Shown: positions 13,148 to 27,277, numbered from the stretch's first letter. The stretch is DNA of 64,000 nt from Lepidodermella squamata (GCA_047495785.1 JBLDXI010000017.1:2356001-2420000), one strand, 5' to 3'. Program-made: numbers and translations. The notes: generated by a model not told the origin, from the sequence alone.

Positions 13148-16100
13148 ATGGATCCTCTTTTGTTGGTCAACGGTTGCTCATGCGACTCGCTGGTGTTGAA
13201 CTCGCCGGAGCACAACAAACGGCGGTTATCTTCGAAATCTTACGCTTGCGCCCTGTCTGAGTTGGAAAACGTCGAGGCGGAACAGCGGTTGATTAGCAGC
13301 AAAACCAGTTTGACAGACGATGATCAAATCAATCAGCAGCTGAACGTTCCCAGTTCTCCGTTGAAACGGCCGAGACTGGCGATGGCGGCTAATGCGAGCC
13401 CGTTGATACCCGGTTCGGAGGCGGCGAGCACAGAAGACGTCTGGCAGGCGTTCAATGGCTTTCTAGATGACGATGCAATCATCACCACTTGTCAGGTTCG
13501 TGACTTGGAGTGTTTACCCACGAATTACATGCTTCGATTAAGTAGCATGTTATTACAAGTAGAGGTCAAGATATACCCCCAGAACCGGCCAACCTAATTA
13601 GCCGGATATACTCTGATATAAATAAATGAATGAACGAGTAAATTGCGGCCTCGTTTCCACTAGACACACCGTGGCATGTGTACGCACCCTCGCTTGCTGC
13701 ATGGTTAATGAGCTAGACAGACCGCAAATTGTTATCTCATCTCATCCTAAATCTAATAATAATAGCTAGCTTTTGTTTATATCGATGAACCTTGTCGGTG
13801 TGGTGGTTGCAGATTGTAGCTGTAGTAGGGCTACCTGTTCAGCAATAAATTTCCCCCTTGTTTTCGAGGGTTTTGGCGGGATAACAAAGAGCGTTGTAGC
13901 GATGAGTAGGCGTCAGTGACAAACCGCCTTAATTGCAGCTATCTATTACTCGACACTTGCTTATTTTCTTAACGTCGTGGAACGAGCGCGCGATTCCATG
14001 TTCGAAAAGAGTAAACACTGGAGCGCCCGCAATTCTTTTATTGTTCGCGCGCGCGCATGAAAGCCAGCTGAGCAGCGATGCTTCTTGTTCGTCTGCTCAA
14101 GAAGCCAGTGATATCTCTCTTTTCGCTCTCTATGTTTTATATCCCATCAACCGTGCCGCCGCTGCTACAAATGAACGCGCTGCCTGCTGCGAGAGATGAT
14201 TCGGCTCTCTTTCGCCTCATTCTGGCAATAAATGCATTTTATGGCCGTAGATTTGCTGCTGTGTAGCTATAAAAAAGCGGAAATTGCATGATAAGTGAGG
14301 TAGTGGCCTTTCCGGGCATGGCTAAGGAGCCGGCTTAACTTCGCGATGCCGCCTATCAGTTCTTGACGTAAGGCTCTACGGGCAGGCGTTGCCACCTTGG
14401 CGGCTCCGCGCGTATTTTGCTCTTGATTCCACCACAACTCAGTCTGTAAACAATTATTTTCTTCGCGGCTGCCGAGCAAAGTGCGCCAATAAAATATGTT
14501 TCAGATATATATTTTTGCAAATGCCCACTTGTAATAGCCGTTTAATCGTCGTTGGAAAATCGGCGCGTCGACGGCTGCCTGCTTGAATCTTTGCCAGCCG
14601 TTAACTTTCGCACGCGCCTTTGCAATCAAAAGTTGGCGTGCAGTCGGTTAAATTTTAATTCACAGTAATTGCACCTCCTATTTATGTTACTGTCATTTGT
14701 TAAACAGACGCCGCGTGCCATATTGATGCGTTGAATGCGATTTTAGCAGCGCCTATTATCGTTTGTTGCTATTATTTAGAGACAAAAATTTATTCGCTTT
14801 CGTCCGTTTTGTCACTTCAAAAATTTGAATGATTTGACTATGTTCAAACGAAGACAGATTATCAGATCAGCTTCCTCAGAGGTACGATCATTTACTTCGA
14901 TTTTGAGTGATTAAGGTGGTGTTTCATGTCAATTTTAATTTCCAATCGATTTTCAATTGTCCATGCTATAAAATTAATCTAAATTGGTGGTTTTTGTTGA
15001 ATTTGAACCCTTGACTTTGGTTGATCGATTGGCGTTTCCGATTACCTTTCTCAATAGCTAATAAAAACTCACCATCTCGATTAAATCCATGGGATGTTGA
15101 TTAGAGCGGAACTTGAATTTTCTCGTTCATTCAGAGTATAGCAGCTGTATTGAGATTATATCAGCCATTTCCTAACCTTTTTTTCTATTTTAAGGAGGAA
15201 TCTGGTATGCAGCAGGCTACATCGAGCAGCAATTTATCGTTCAGCGAATTCGTGAGGCGATACAACGAGCTCAGCGAATGGCTCGGCCGCATTCAACAGA
15301 GCGTAACGACTACTGTTGGTGTGTCACGGGCCGAGATCTACCTGCACCAGACAGTACATGCCGACCTGTCTACTCGCCAGGCCGATAGACGCGCCCTCAA
15401 CGAATACGGACGCGCGTTGCTGGCTCAACGCTGCGGGCCATTGAGTGACCCGGCTATGCAACGGGAGATTGCCGGGTATCTTCAATCACTGGCTCATCGT
15501 TGGCAAGTGGTCGAACGGGCAGTGACTTCAGCGTCAAATGGGGGTAGTCAAAGTAACGATGGCACCCCATCGATCGACCAAGTTTTCATCGACCTCGAGT
15601 CTGATCTTGAACGCCTTCGATTGTGGCTCGACGATACTGAAGAAAAGCTGGCCTCGTGTCGTCTCCCGCCATCGCTATTAAGCCGAAATGGTGCTATTAG
15701 GACGGAGAGTGAGGAGAAGCACATTCAAGAATGCGCGTCGCTTCTCTTCGAGCGTTGTAAGGTAAGTAGCAGGGCTATAAACACCGTAATAACTATGCAT
15801 TAGCGACGCCACTTTGCCGCGGTTTTTCAAGAGCTGTTATCCGCGTTTGAGATTTTGCGAAATTTATCGCACCGACAGTTATTGTTTTATGTTCTCACCT
15901 GAAAACAACATTAGCGCGTTGTTTTTGCAAAGACTGTCGCGCGCTCGCGTGCTCAGTATCAGAAGCCACTTGAAACAACGACTTGCGGTCTTTGTTTCAG
16001 GTGACATTTTTCACTGTGTTGATTTGCTGTTTTCCCACCCTGTGTTGAGACCACAGCGCGTTAGATAGTACCTACTACGATTTGTCTCTATGTGTTTTGA

Positions 16101-19100
16101 CGTAACCTGGCGGTGGCCTCGAAACGTATAGCGACTTCCTGGCCTCTATCTCCGCTTAGGGTGTTTCCATTAACACACGCCAGGTTCTATTACAAAGGTG
16201 GCCACACGTCAGTTTCATGTGACCTCGATAAAGTTCACCAAGTGGTCACACAGCCGCGTGCGTCCAATAATATTATAATTCGCCTATTATTCTGTTATTG
16301 TATCATGCATGTAAGCCGGAGTTGAGAAACTCATCAATCTTATATGCATGTTATCATTTGATGCTTTTCCTCATCTGCATTTGCGCCTCTTGGTATATTT
16401 GAAACCTCACGCTATTTTTTCATACCCACAATTTATTATTTAGCCGGATTATCCCGTTAGGCGAACTTGTCAGAAAAAACGCGCGCCAAGGATTTGCATA
16501 ATCATAATGTTTATTTAAAACTGTTAGACGTGCCTAACGCGCGTTTTTTCCCGCGCCCTCGATGAAAAATTGCTGGTTTACTGTAATATAATCGTGCTTT
16601 TTTTCTGCATAGGCTATTCAAGTTCAAATCCAATCGCAACAGCGACTCGTCTCAGCTGTCCGTCGTTTGTCCGACCGGTTAGCCAACGGATCGCAAGAGT
16701 TCTTGCCGTCGGACGCTGATAACCTCAACGGTGCTAGCTCCGCCACTGCGGCTGCCCTGGTCCAGGAAAAAGCGGACGCGTATCGCCAAGTCGCGGAACA
16801 ATTGGAAAATCGCTGGCAGCAGCTCTGGCTTGTCAGTCTCGAAGTGCACTGTCGATTGGAGAACGTATTGTCCGGGCAGTCTGCGCCGCGAACTGAAGTA
16901 AGTGTAATCAATGACACGTTAATCGGCTCGTTGTTTATTCGATAGCCAAGCCTCAAGACGAGTCTTTAATCAAGTTTTCTTCCTGCCTGACTTATTACAC
17001 CACAACTGCGCGCATTTTGTTGTTGTTATTAGCTTGTTTTGATGTTTTCTTGTGTTTGCTTTCAATCGCCTCGCCTCGTTCGCGTTTTCTACCGCTATAA
17101 ACATAGTGTAAACATTGTATTGATCTAACTATACGCGGCCCTTGTTCACCTGGACGCGATTTGTAGTAGTAATAAACCCAACTAATATTGCAGTCTTATC
17201 ATCACCCGGCTGAAAAAGGCTAGGTGGGCGCGCCGCCGCCTATAAATTTCACCGACCTGCCTTGCTTTTGGCGTCGCCAGGTAAACAAATTCTCATCATC
17301 GTCGTCGCCTACGTAGGTTATTAGCTAGATTTTTGCTAAACAACAGAAGTTGGCCGAAAAACGGCTCGATTACTATGCGTGTTTACGATATCTCTTGTGA
17401 TAAAATGCTCGTTTTACGTTTCTTTTGTAGTATCAAAAACGGCACCTTTATTTTTCTCAGCAACCGGCTTTGTTATTTTAATCTGTTTATTTTTGAAAAA
17501 TTCACCTCAATTTTTTTTTAGTGTTCTCGCTTTCAAAAAGCCGCTCGCGCGCGCGTTGATATACTCTCAATAATTGACTGTTGGCTTGTTTTTGTAAACA
17601 AGAGTGGCGAAAAGGATAGTCGTGGTTTGGAACCTCGCGCGACACGTGTAGTCTATGTGTGTACGCTCCCTCGACACTTGACATTTCGCAGTCGATGTTT
17701 TTTATTCATTATCATCATCACGGTAATAAATATTACTTACAGTTTTATTTATCCGGCGCACGCTCATTAACCGCTCAGGTAGCCAAGTGTATGGTGAAAA
17801 GGGGCACCTCTCCAAAAATAATGACTCGTGAAGCACAACCAGACAGACAGGAGCGCGATTTCACAGATAGGCGCCTTTTATAGCCGCGTGTCCGCAGCTG
17901 CGCTTTCTGAGCGCGCACGCTCATAAATTCGGTTGTAATTGCATTGGTAATTTGCCTGGTCTGCGCTTTTTTCGACACGTTCGTGTGTTTGCATTTATAA
18001 ATAGGCAGTTCGGCATCTTCTTTCCCGACTCGTCGTCACCTTACATCTCACATTTTCGTGCCGCTTTTTCGTTGCCGCTCTTCTTTCATTTATACAAAAC
18101 GATTTTTAATAATTACATTACCGCAGAGCACCTTCAGGTGTTTACTTCGCGCTAGGTACAACGAGATCGGCTACATACATGCCATGTAAAAATCTTTTTT
18201 GATTGCACCTTTTGACGCGCACATGCATCGTATAGCAGATAGTTGCCAACTTTGCCGCTGTGTTTTGTGTCATCGTAATGCAGGTAGTTGTTTTAAGGCA
18301 TAAAACTTCTTCGGCGCACGGAATATTGCGTGTCTTATATTATAAGCCTATATTAAAACTCTCGTGCCGCGCTTCATCTCATTAAACGAGTTCTTTATCA
18401 TCTGCGTCGCCTCTCGCGACCCATTAGGTGTCTTTTTTCTGCTTTCTGTTTCCGTGCGCTGATTTTGACGTGCCGCGTGTGCGCTATTTGTCGCAATTTT
18501 GGCATGTCTAATTACCAGTTTCTTTGCTACTTTGCGTTCGGCCAGGTAATAAAACTCTGGCCGGGCCATTTTCTGGCCTCTTCTAAAAACGGAAGCTTCT
18601 TCTGGTCCATTGTCATGCGCGCATCTTATTTTTGCCCTCACGCGCGCTGTCAATAAGAGGCGCCTTGGCACGTACTATTGTGATGATATCTTTGTTATAG
18701 TAAAACAACATAATTCGCTTGTGCTGCCGTTGCTGCTCAACTGTTTCTCGGCGAAATAGATCTGTGTTGCTTTCACGCAGTAATTATCATTCCACCTGGG
18801 TACCAAGTACTCTGCTGTTTGCGTTGATCGTGACCAAGTTATTCGGCTATCTTTTTATGCGCCTTCGTTGTTTACGAACCGTACCACCCTCGTTTTCGCA
18901 TTTGCGATTTCATAGGCAGTGTAGCGTACCTTACTGGCCTAATGACAAGGACTACCCGCGTTTCGGCTCGTTTTGTGGTTGGCTGGTGGTGAAGGTGGTG
19001 GTGGTGGGAGAGGACAATCTCTATTTATTACACTAAACCAGGCCTAGAATCCCCTCCTACACGCTAATTAAGTCGAGCAACAGCCGCATGTAAAATTGAT

Positions 19101-22100
19101 GAATGGTCGGTCTCAGGCCGGTTTTCCCATCTTTCACTCACTAAGCGACCAACCACCTTAACTTAGCGCGCTGATTTATTCATGCTGTTTTGGCATCGGT
19201 ACGTTGTACCTACGCAGCAATTTAGTTGCTCATTTTTATGGCGCTGGTCCATCCAACTTTATATAGTTGGGCGCGAAATCGGACACCAGTCTAATTGCTT
19301 GTAGTTTGCCAAACACCTCGTAAAACTACAGCTCTAGCAATGAGGTGCTGACCTCTTAAACATATCACCGTCTCGACAGTAAATAATAATATTTGCTGCT
19401 AAACGCTAATAAAGGCGGGGTGGCCTTTTACTTTAATAGCCATCGCCGCCGCCGCCTTTGCCGTTGCTGCTGCTGATGATGATGATGTACGCGTGCAAAC
19501 GGCGACAGCTGTTTGTTCAAGCGCATCGTTTATTCAGCTTGTCAATCGGCGGCCTTACCTAGATATATCACAATTTTGATTATAATTTACACCCACCCTA
19601 TACGCCTCAATTTTACAACATAAACAGTGCAGTTCATGAAGAAGCCACCAAACGACTGCGCCTTATCAGCGGCAGCAGCAGCCTCCTTAATACTGTTTTT
19701 GGGCTATCCGGTGCGTCGGTCGCGTGTCTTCTTGTAAAATCGCCTGTGTCACGTTCGATCGGCGGCGGCGCCACCACTCGAGAAGCGCGCGCATCTTTTG
19801 TCTCTATTTATCTGTGCGTCTGTGTCCGCATCTTCTTACTCTTCATCGGTATACTACCTAATTGAGCTCATAAAACGATGTCATCGTCTGTCACTACGAC
19901 AATTCACTCGCAACAATACTTACCTAGTTCATTTGCGTTAGGAAGCGAAAAGAACGCGCACCCCCGCCGCATAACGACAGTAGTATTGCAACTTGTTCAG
20001 AGTGAAGAGCGGCTCAGACGCGGTAATCTTACCAGTTTCTACATTACCTCAATCCCGGTCACGTCCAGGTGCGCGGTGCGGATTTTCGGATTCAGCTAAT
20101 TGCAGTTTACATAGAATACCAACCTACCAGCGATGAACGCTCCATTTTCGTCATCCCAAGAACAATGCATAGTTTAAAACAATGCTCTGCGGCTTTTACC
20201 TGGCTACGAAGGTGTCGCATTATAATATTTTGCAAATTTTCCAAGGTTCTCTTTACTCAACCGCGAGCGCTTTTTGTTTGCGGAATGCTGTTTGCTCTTG
20301 TTGGCAAAACATCGTCTTGTGCAGTCTTACACCTTTTTGCAATGCGCTCACGTTTTTGCTGCAATATCGAGGTTATACTAGTAGCCTGTTTGCTTTAGGC
20401 CATTTTTCCAGTCGTATTTTATTCGGGAGATACTACTTGTTACTAATATAGTCGCCGCTGTTTTTGAAAAGCGTGCAAAGATAGAAAGTTCTCGCTCGCG
20501 CGCACCGTTTTTGAAGCGCGACGGCAATCTTACTTACTTCCATGCTTGTTTACCGTCCGTATTTCCCTACCTTTGTTGTGCGTTTCCGCTCGTTTTTGTC
20601 AAGCTAAATAGCGCCACTGCACTTGCGGTGCTAGATTTTATTGCAGCTATCGCTGACGACATCGACCCATCCTTCCTTCCGCTTTCACGCGCGCGTGATA
20701 TTGCCGATTGTTTTTGGCCGCGGCCGCGCTTATTTATTGACTGACTCGCGTTTGAGTTGTCGTAGCATTTCTGCACAATAAAAATCGCCACAGCCACAAC
20801 ACGTCGTCGTCGTGCATTATTCAGTGCGATTGTGCGCGCTCATGGTTTTTGGCTCACAGTCATCCAACTCCCAATTTACCGCGTGTTTGTTTCTATGTAT
20901 AATATATCGGTCTTTTAGCCTTTAATTTAGTGGAATTTGCGAAAACAGCGGGCGCACTCGACATTATCGCAATAAAAGAGTGGCGAAATCCTCTCCACAT
21001 CTCTCGCTCCCACCTGGCCATAAATTTTTTCATTGACGATTTAATCTAGCAAACATGTTTTTAATGCAACTTCCTGTTTTTTCACCTAGGTAATTCGTCC
21101 CTTGTCCGGCAACGATTTATTCGCGGCCGCTTACTCTGAATCGTGTTCTGAATCGCCCGGAAGCCGGTCCCCGTCGTCGACGCGATCGATTGGCTTTACC
21201 TCGGCATTTGCACCAAACGAATCGTCGGCCAGGCACTACAAGTCCGACTCGTCGTTCAGCCACCATTACTACCGCCACTTTCTCAGCCACAAGAATAGCC
21301 ACTTTGCCGCCGATTCGGAAGCCCACACCACAGCCAGCAACAGCCTCGACATTCTGCCTTTCTCGGAAAACGAGTATGAACACATAGGCGGCGGCGGTGG
21401 AGGCATGATGGAAAGCTCTGATCATATACTGTTAACCGACCCGACAACTTGCCAAACTCTGCGAAGAACCCATTCTGAGGCAGACTGCAGCCTCGACCGC
21501 ACGCCGGTGAAGAAGGATCCGAACTCGCATGGCAGCGAATTCGGCGTTAACCGCAACAATTACTCACCGAACGGCCGCAGTCAGCAGAAAGCTCGGCGTG
21601 CTAGAAGCGAGACCTACGGCTCGCAGTACCAGATGTACTTCGCAGTTTCGGACGACTCGGATGGCCATTATCTGGATGAAATGGCTGCCGAGGCGATCCA
21701 CTCGCATTGCAGCCATCAATTGGCGCTAACTCTACCTCGAACCGCATCTTCCGACTCGCCGCTGCCAACTTCGGCGGACTTCATCTCGACGAACGACACG
21801 CCGAGTAGTGGGTCGGGAGGCGGGGCGGACAGCGGGCGTGGGCGGAGGTTACCTAGCCAAACCACCGCCTCGTCGAATGGTGCAGAAAACGGTAGCCAAA
21901 AGCCGCAGAAACGTTACCGACGTTCGGCTAAAGACAACCGGTACCGCCGGCGTCGTTACCAGCAACACGCGGCGACAACGGCCGACGTCTCGGGGCAGCA
22001 CGCGCTCAACTCTCTGATGCAACGTAGTCATACCTATAACGAAAATTTGGTCCGTGAAACTAGTAATCCGACTGATTTCAACGGCCGCGCTTCCTCCCTG

Positions 22101-24571
22101 GACGGAGTCGAAGCCTCGAATTTAGGTGTCGTGGTTCGCCGGTCCAAGTCGCACCGTCGCCACTCTCGAGTCATGGAACACTCATTATCCTCGTCTGTCT
22201 ACTCGTCCGAGGCGAGTGGTACGGAATCAGGGTGTTCGGCGGACGGCGAACCGGGTGAGGATTGCATCGAAGAGTCGGACCGACTTCATTCGACCGATGC
22301 CGTTCGAGCGGCTATGCATCGTTTCCGATGGAAGTACTGTCGACGTGGCGCTGGTCGCAACGCGTCGAACTACCGCTCCTCCTCGTTATCATCTGTCGAT
22401 GCCGCGCATAAGTTTTCGATTTCTGAATCAGCTATTCAAGAGCTGCACGAAATCTACGAAGCTTACTGCGCGAAATACAGCTCGCCTTCGGTTAACAACA
22501 CTGGCAATAACAGTGCTCGATCGAACAAAAACCAGTCTGAAACCTGGGTCAGTGCTACCGCGAGTAGCACCACTACGACCATGCTATCCCCGGAAGATCA
22601 ATTAGCAATCGGACTTGCGAATCAAGGTGCTGCTCCTTCCTTAAAACAGGCTGCTTGCCGGTCTTGGGAGAGTGAAAACTCGACCCTGAATAAGACGTGG
22701 AAACGGCTCATCACCCTGGGCCAAGACGTCGCCGCCCCGGCCAATTTCGAAGCCGCAAACGACGACCAGTCGCCGAAAATTTGCGAAACCACCCTCGTGA
22801 CAGAGAACGAGCAGGGCCTGTTGTGTCTAGCGACGAATCGCCACGCTGAGGAGGCTGAATCATCTTCGGATGGTGGGTTGCTATCGGCAAACGAAGCTCG
22901 AGGTGCGAATGGGGAGGATGTTGACTGGGATGCGTACCAGCCGCCTGTTTACACAGCAAGCTCAGACGAGGATGAAGACCACCGTCGTGCTAGGAATTTA
23001 CTACTATCGGAAGAGGGACTGACTGTTGACGACGAAAACTTCCTGTTCAACGGCAATAACGTTGCAGTCGGTGAGGAGATGCAAGACTTGAATGCTACGC
23101 TGAATGATCACGACGAGTGGTCACCACGCCGTCGCCGAATTCACCAGAGAAGACGCCGGTTTCAGATGCACCAAGCCCCGTCTTTGACCTCAATTCTCGA
23201 ATATTCAGCCGCAAGCCTCGACGAGGTGACCCTCGGTCTCAGCAGCATCCGCCTCGCTGTTCGATCGTCCCCGGCTGTTGAAAATCTCGCAGCTGATTGC
23301 CGGCAGTTACTTGAGATTGCTGACGACAATCTGGCGCAACTTCAGGATGTCTACCGGCGATTGGCGGAGAGCAATCAGGCGCACGATTTGATCGATCGGG
23401 TTGATGCTATCGTCAAAGTTTGGCAGCGTGTCCTCGCCGATTTGTTGGGCGAACAGCGCCGCGCTGATGATTTGATTCGAGCTCTGGATGAGCTTCACGC
23501 GATTAACGATGTTGTTCCAGCTATCGAGCAACGACTGGGCTACCCGAGCAACGGTGCCGCCTCCTCGACCGAAAGCGACTCTAGTATCGGCGCCGGGTCG
23601 ATGAACGGAATTTTCCGTTTCGACTCAGCTGCGTCGATGCTAGAGGCGTCCGAGGAGTCACTGCGGGTGGCTATGTCGATCGCTCAGTTACGGGCTCGCG
23701 CGGCGTCTATTCATGTCGCCATTCAACAGGCCGGAAATGAACCGCTCCTAGAGCAAGTTTCGCTGGTCATCTCCTCGTTGGACAGAGTAGCTGATTGGAA
23801 CGACAACATGCGTGCGAAATGCGGCGAGTTACACGCAGCGATGTTGGACTCGTTATCTGCGATGGAAAACAGCGAATCCCAGCTGTTGAAAATCGAACAA
23901 ATGACGAGCAGCCTTCAAGCTGACCTCTCTCGCTGGGCCTCGTCGTCTTCGCCGGACTCGAATGAAACAGCTAGACTCTCTCGCCTGGTTGAGCAGTGCG
24001 AGAAAGACCTGAACCGCCTCATCGAACCTAGTCTCTCTGATCTCGAATCAAGTTTTATGGAGCATTTATCGCTGGCGGTCACCGACCAGGCGATGGCTGC
24101 GTTCAAAGCACGGCTGGGTGCAGTTCGTGCTCGAATGGCCGGTGAACAGGGTCGCCTCGACACGCTACGGGTCGCTATTTCACTCGCAACATCTCCGCCT
24201 CGAACGCCAAGCAAGGATAGTACGGTGCAGACCTCATCCACCGGTAAGATAACAATCGCTTTCATAATCGCCGTGATTAACCTTATTAACATTTTCTACT
24301 GTTTCTATTACTAGCATCCACGAGTGTTGACGCGCAAACCTTGCCGCTTGAACCGGAGCCAACTCATGAAGAAAAGGAACAGGAAACCGCACCTCAACCC
24401 GCAGTTCAACCTGGCCGTACCTCTTGGACTCGCCGTTTCGCCAAGCTAATATTCCCCGCTCAGTTGGCCATTGTTTCGATTTTTCTTATTTTGCGTTTCT
24501 TCGAACCTTTTGAACTCCCGATCCGAGTTACGCCTCTGCTTAACTTCAATCACGGACCCCCGCCAGTATAA
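13148..24571 (+). CDS. KASH-domain LINC-complex protein (nesprin/Klarsicht/UNC-83-like)
   Basis: Exons: 13148-13495, 15195-15761, 16613-16897, 21090-24243, 24315-24571; 4611 nt, 1536 residues. The first four exons are phase 0 and all junctions are GT..AG. The start fits a good context (CACCATGG). The last 48 residues form a KASH domain: basic WTRRFAK, a hydrophobic span (about 1497-1514), then a luminal tail ending NHGPPPV. In known family members this end crosses the outer nuclear membrane and binds SUN proteins, tethering nuclei to the cytoskeleton. Exons 2-3 and the end of exon 4 are helical with spectrin-like spacing (EFVRRYNELSEWLGRIQQ; ENRWQQLWLVSLEVHCRLEN). The first 600 residues of exon 4 are Ser/Arg-rich and low complexity. 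Exon 1 has a nuclear-signal-like PLKRPRL. I could not assign it to one KASH subfamily. The exon 1 donor (CAG|GTTCGT) is weak. Confidence 0.88.
13496..15194 (+). other. Intron 1 of the KASH gene (1.7 kb)
   Basis: Bounded by CAG|GTTCGT and TTTTAAG|GAGG. I see no nested gene. Short open frames around 13933-14586 have no recognisable content. Confidence 0.6.
15762..16612 (+). other. Intron 2 of the KASH gene (851 bp)
   Basis: Bounded by AAG|GTAAGT and TTCTGCATAG. I see nothing in it beyond splice signals. Confidence 0.65.
16898..21089 (+). other. Intron 3 of the KASH gene (4.2 kb)
   Basis: Bounded by GAA|GTAAGT and TTCACCTAG. It is the longest intron in the window, against a typical 50 bp elsewhere. 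It contains simple repeats near 19444-19487 but no supported gene. Its length would allow alternative first exons or enhancers. Confidence 0.6.
19444..19487. repeat. Mixed trinucleotide run (GCC, GCT, GAT)
   Basis: Successive short runs of GCC, GCT and GAT triplets lie inside the large KASH-gene intron. It looks like ordinary microsatellite sequence. Confidence 0.8.
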
Positions 24572-24681
24572 AACTGGCTTCTTCTTGTTTTGACTTTACA
24601 TCGTTGTGTTTTCTCGGTAAAATGCAAACTTCAAAGTTGATTTCGGAGCAGTTTGCTCGCTTTAGGCCTGATAAAAGTATC

Positions 24682-24687
24682 AATAAA
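24682..24687 (+). promoter_or_regulatory. Poly(A) signal AATAAA of the KASH gene
   Basis: A canonical AATAAA lies 110 bases after the stop codon, implying a short 3' UTR. Confidence 0.7.
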
Positions 24688-27277
24688 GTTAGAACTTCAT
24701 GAAACATCTGAACTCTGATACTTCTGACAGTGTGCGTGTGTGTGTTGACGGCTAGATAAAAGGAACGATATTTGCCTAATCAAAACAAAAAGATCGGCTG
24801 TATTTTGCACTCTCCTGCAACGCTTCCTTTTTGTGACGGAATTTATTTGTGAATCGATTTGCGTTCATCACGCCTTGGAACAAGCAGCTGAACCTTGCAT
24901 TTGGCAATCTGGCTATTATGCTGTTTCGGATTTGAATGTATCGATCTTCTTATCGTCATTTCATTTCCGAAAACGCTTGCGCCGTCATATGAACACTATC
25001 ATCATCGTTATATAAGAAATAATTATTATTGATGCTTAGAAGGATGAACCTGAAACGATGTACTGGTTCGGCATTAATCGGCCGTTTTCTAATGAATAGC
25101 TCTAATTTTGTTTATAAATCTTGTTGGAAGTTCAGAAATAAAGGAAAGGCGATGTTTCGAAAAAACCGGGTTTTTTTTATGTTAAATGAGTTTGCCTTTA
25201 TTGCTTCGCAGGTGCATTCAGCGAGACCGCGCGCAGTAGATATGACTCCACATTAAAACATTAGCTTTTGAACTACAAAAGCTATTTGACCGATACAAGT
25301 AGTAAAATAGAGCCAGTTACATTTATAGAATGATCTCGTTCTGATTTCCCAATTCGCGAATCCTTTTCAGCACGCTAGTTTCTTTGAGCAGTAAAGTAAT
25401 CGCAGCGCCGAATGAGTTACCAATAGTTGCACATTAAGTACTCATTTAATATTTACTTCATACTTTAGATGAGAAGTGCTAGAAAATGACCGACATATTC
25501 ATGAAAAATTGAAGGCTGGTTTCCCGGTACTAGTAAGCATTATCGCTAAAATCTTGATGGACAATTTAGGCCTCACACTCATATTTTCAGTTGCGTATTT
25601 TTGGAGCGGTCTTTCGCAGGATATTTCCTTGAAATCCCTGATTTAGCGCGTAGTGGAGGCCAAATAAGCGTAGGACATGTGGAAATGGTTGCCTGAAGGT
25701 CGAGGATGCCTATTTAGAGCGCGACTATCTCCAGATATAACTAAACGCCATTAATATTACTTTTAACAGCTGAAGCAATGCAAGCTTTCAATCAGGGTGA
25801 GCACAGCCAATGTTCTGATCACGGCTCAAAGCATCTACAGTTTTCATTTTCGTTTATTTCTCGGCCAGGAGGTGACTTTTTTTAATAGGGAAATCTTTAT
25901 CGTTGAAGAATCGTGAGAAACAACACAAGCGCAATAGCGACTTTGCGACTCGTAGAGGTCGTCACTACTCGTTAGGTTGTAATATCTATAAAATTTTCAA
26001 CGACAGAGATCATACATCCCAGTCTTGCATTCGCTTAATGCCCTTAATGCTTAGGGTAAGTGTCAAGCGCTGGCAAACATTTTACAGCTGACTTGGCTTC
26101 ATAAATTGTCAGACCCACGCAGTCAGACCCGCTTGCTTTAAGACTGCCGGGCGATTTCTTGGGTGGCAATGTGCATATTGTAGTCTATAGTCCATTGCAT
26201 TTTTTGACATTACAAGTGGCGATCGCGCATGGTTGTTTGCACAGAACGCCAGAACCTAACAAATATTTTTTACATTGTCAACAGTTCAATTTAACCCCTT
26301 ATTACAGGCAGCAGCTTCCATGCCGCAGCCGCAGTACAGCAATTCGTGCAGCTGTGGCAGTCATATCACAATTTATTTCCAAAATTTAGTGCCATCTAGT
26401 CATAACGACAAGGTAACTATTCTCCTGATACTTAGTCAAGTCTTTTTACAAACGTTTTGACAACATTCTGATGTAACTTTAGATTGTAATATGCAGTATC
26501 TTGCCGCCTAATATTTCTTCGGCCAAGATTTATGGGATGACTTCGCAATAGAAAAAATGCTTTGGCTATGTAACACTTGAAAGCCTAGCATGAGATATTT
26601 GTAAGCTCAGTTTGCCTATGTGACATCGTTTCAGCTACTAAAGGTAGGATAAATTCCGTGCTCAATATGTGCTTGCTAGCTAGCCAGAGTCCACAGAATT
26701 TCCAAATATTTTGCGCAAGAGCTGAGAACAGAATATCTCTGTTGCTTGATCGGTTGCAGATATGCTTTAGCGTGTACTGGCACGTACTGGCACGCTCTGG
26801 GCTCGAGATCTGGGCTCGGCATGGCGCACAGGCTGGTGCTGGGCTCAGAGTCCTCGAGCCATTTGGATTTACCATATTGCATAGAAGAGAGATCGTTCTC
26901 TAAGCCGTGCAGTGAGTTTTCGCCCTCTCGGCCTTTGGGAAATGAAAGGCTCTGATGCCTTTTTTCTTTCAAAAGCAAAAGTTAGACGCATTTTGTAACA
27001 TAACATCATCGACTTGGAAGTCGGTAAAACGGCAAAATGAAAAAAATAGCAAAACTTCCGAATTTTTCTTTTAAATGCGGCATCATGAGGCCAATCTTGT
27101 TCTCATATATTTTTTATTTTTTTTATTTTAATAATATTATTTATTCCATAATTTTCTTATATGACCTTGAAGTCTAATAGTGCGCTAATTTTTCAAATTT
27201 TTGATGGTTAAACAAGTTCAAAATGCGTTTGTGCAGATTTTTTACTGTTTTACAAAAAATGACTTTAGGCTTATGCT
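24688..27277. other. Gene-free 2.6 kb between the KASH gene and the SLC6 array
   Basis: There is no supported gene. An exon-like open stretch at 26307-26413 has an acceptor before it and a GTAACT donor after it but no recognisable product. A GC-rich block with small repeats is at 26774-26860, and a very T/A-rich tract is near 27105-27150. Confidence 0.55.
26774..26860. repeat. GC-rich block with short direct and inverted repeats
   Basis: gtactggcac occurs twice in tandem (26774-26793). tctgggctcg occurs at 26796 and 26809, with a partial third copy near 26840. An 8-bp inverted pair (ggctcgag / ctcgagcc) spans 26800-26860 and could fold. The surrounding DNA is AT-rich. Function unknown. Confidence 0.7.

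Noticed and set aside
26275-26460. Exon-like frame (MPQPQYSNSCSCGSH...) with acceptor and GTAACT donor
   Set aside because: There is no downstream exon in a compatible frame before the SLC6-1 start and no domain. SLC6 paralogues begin close to TM1, so this is unlikely to be its first exon.
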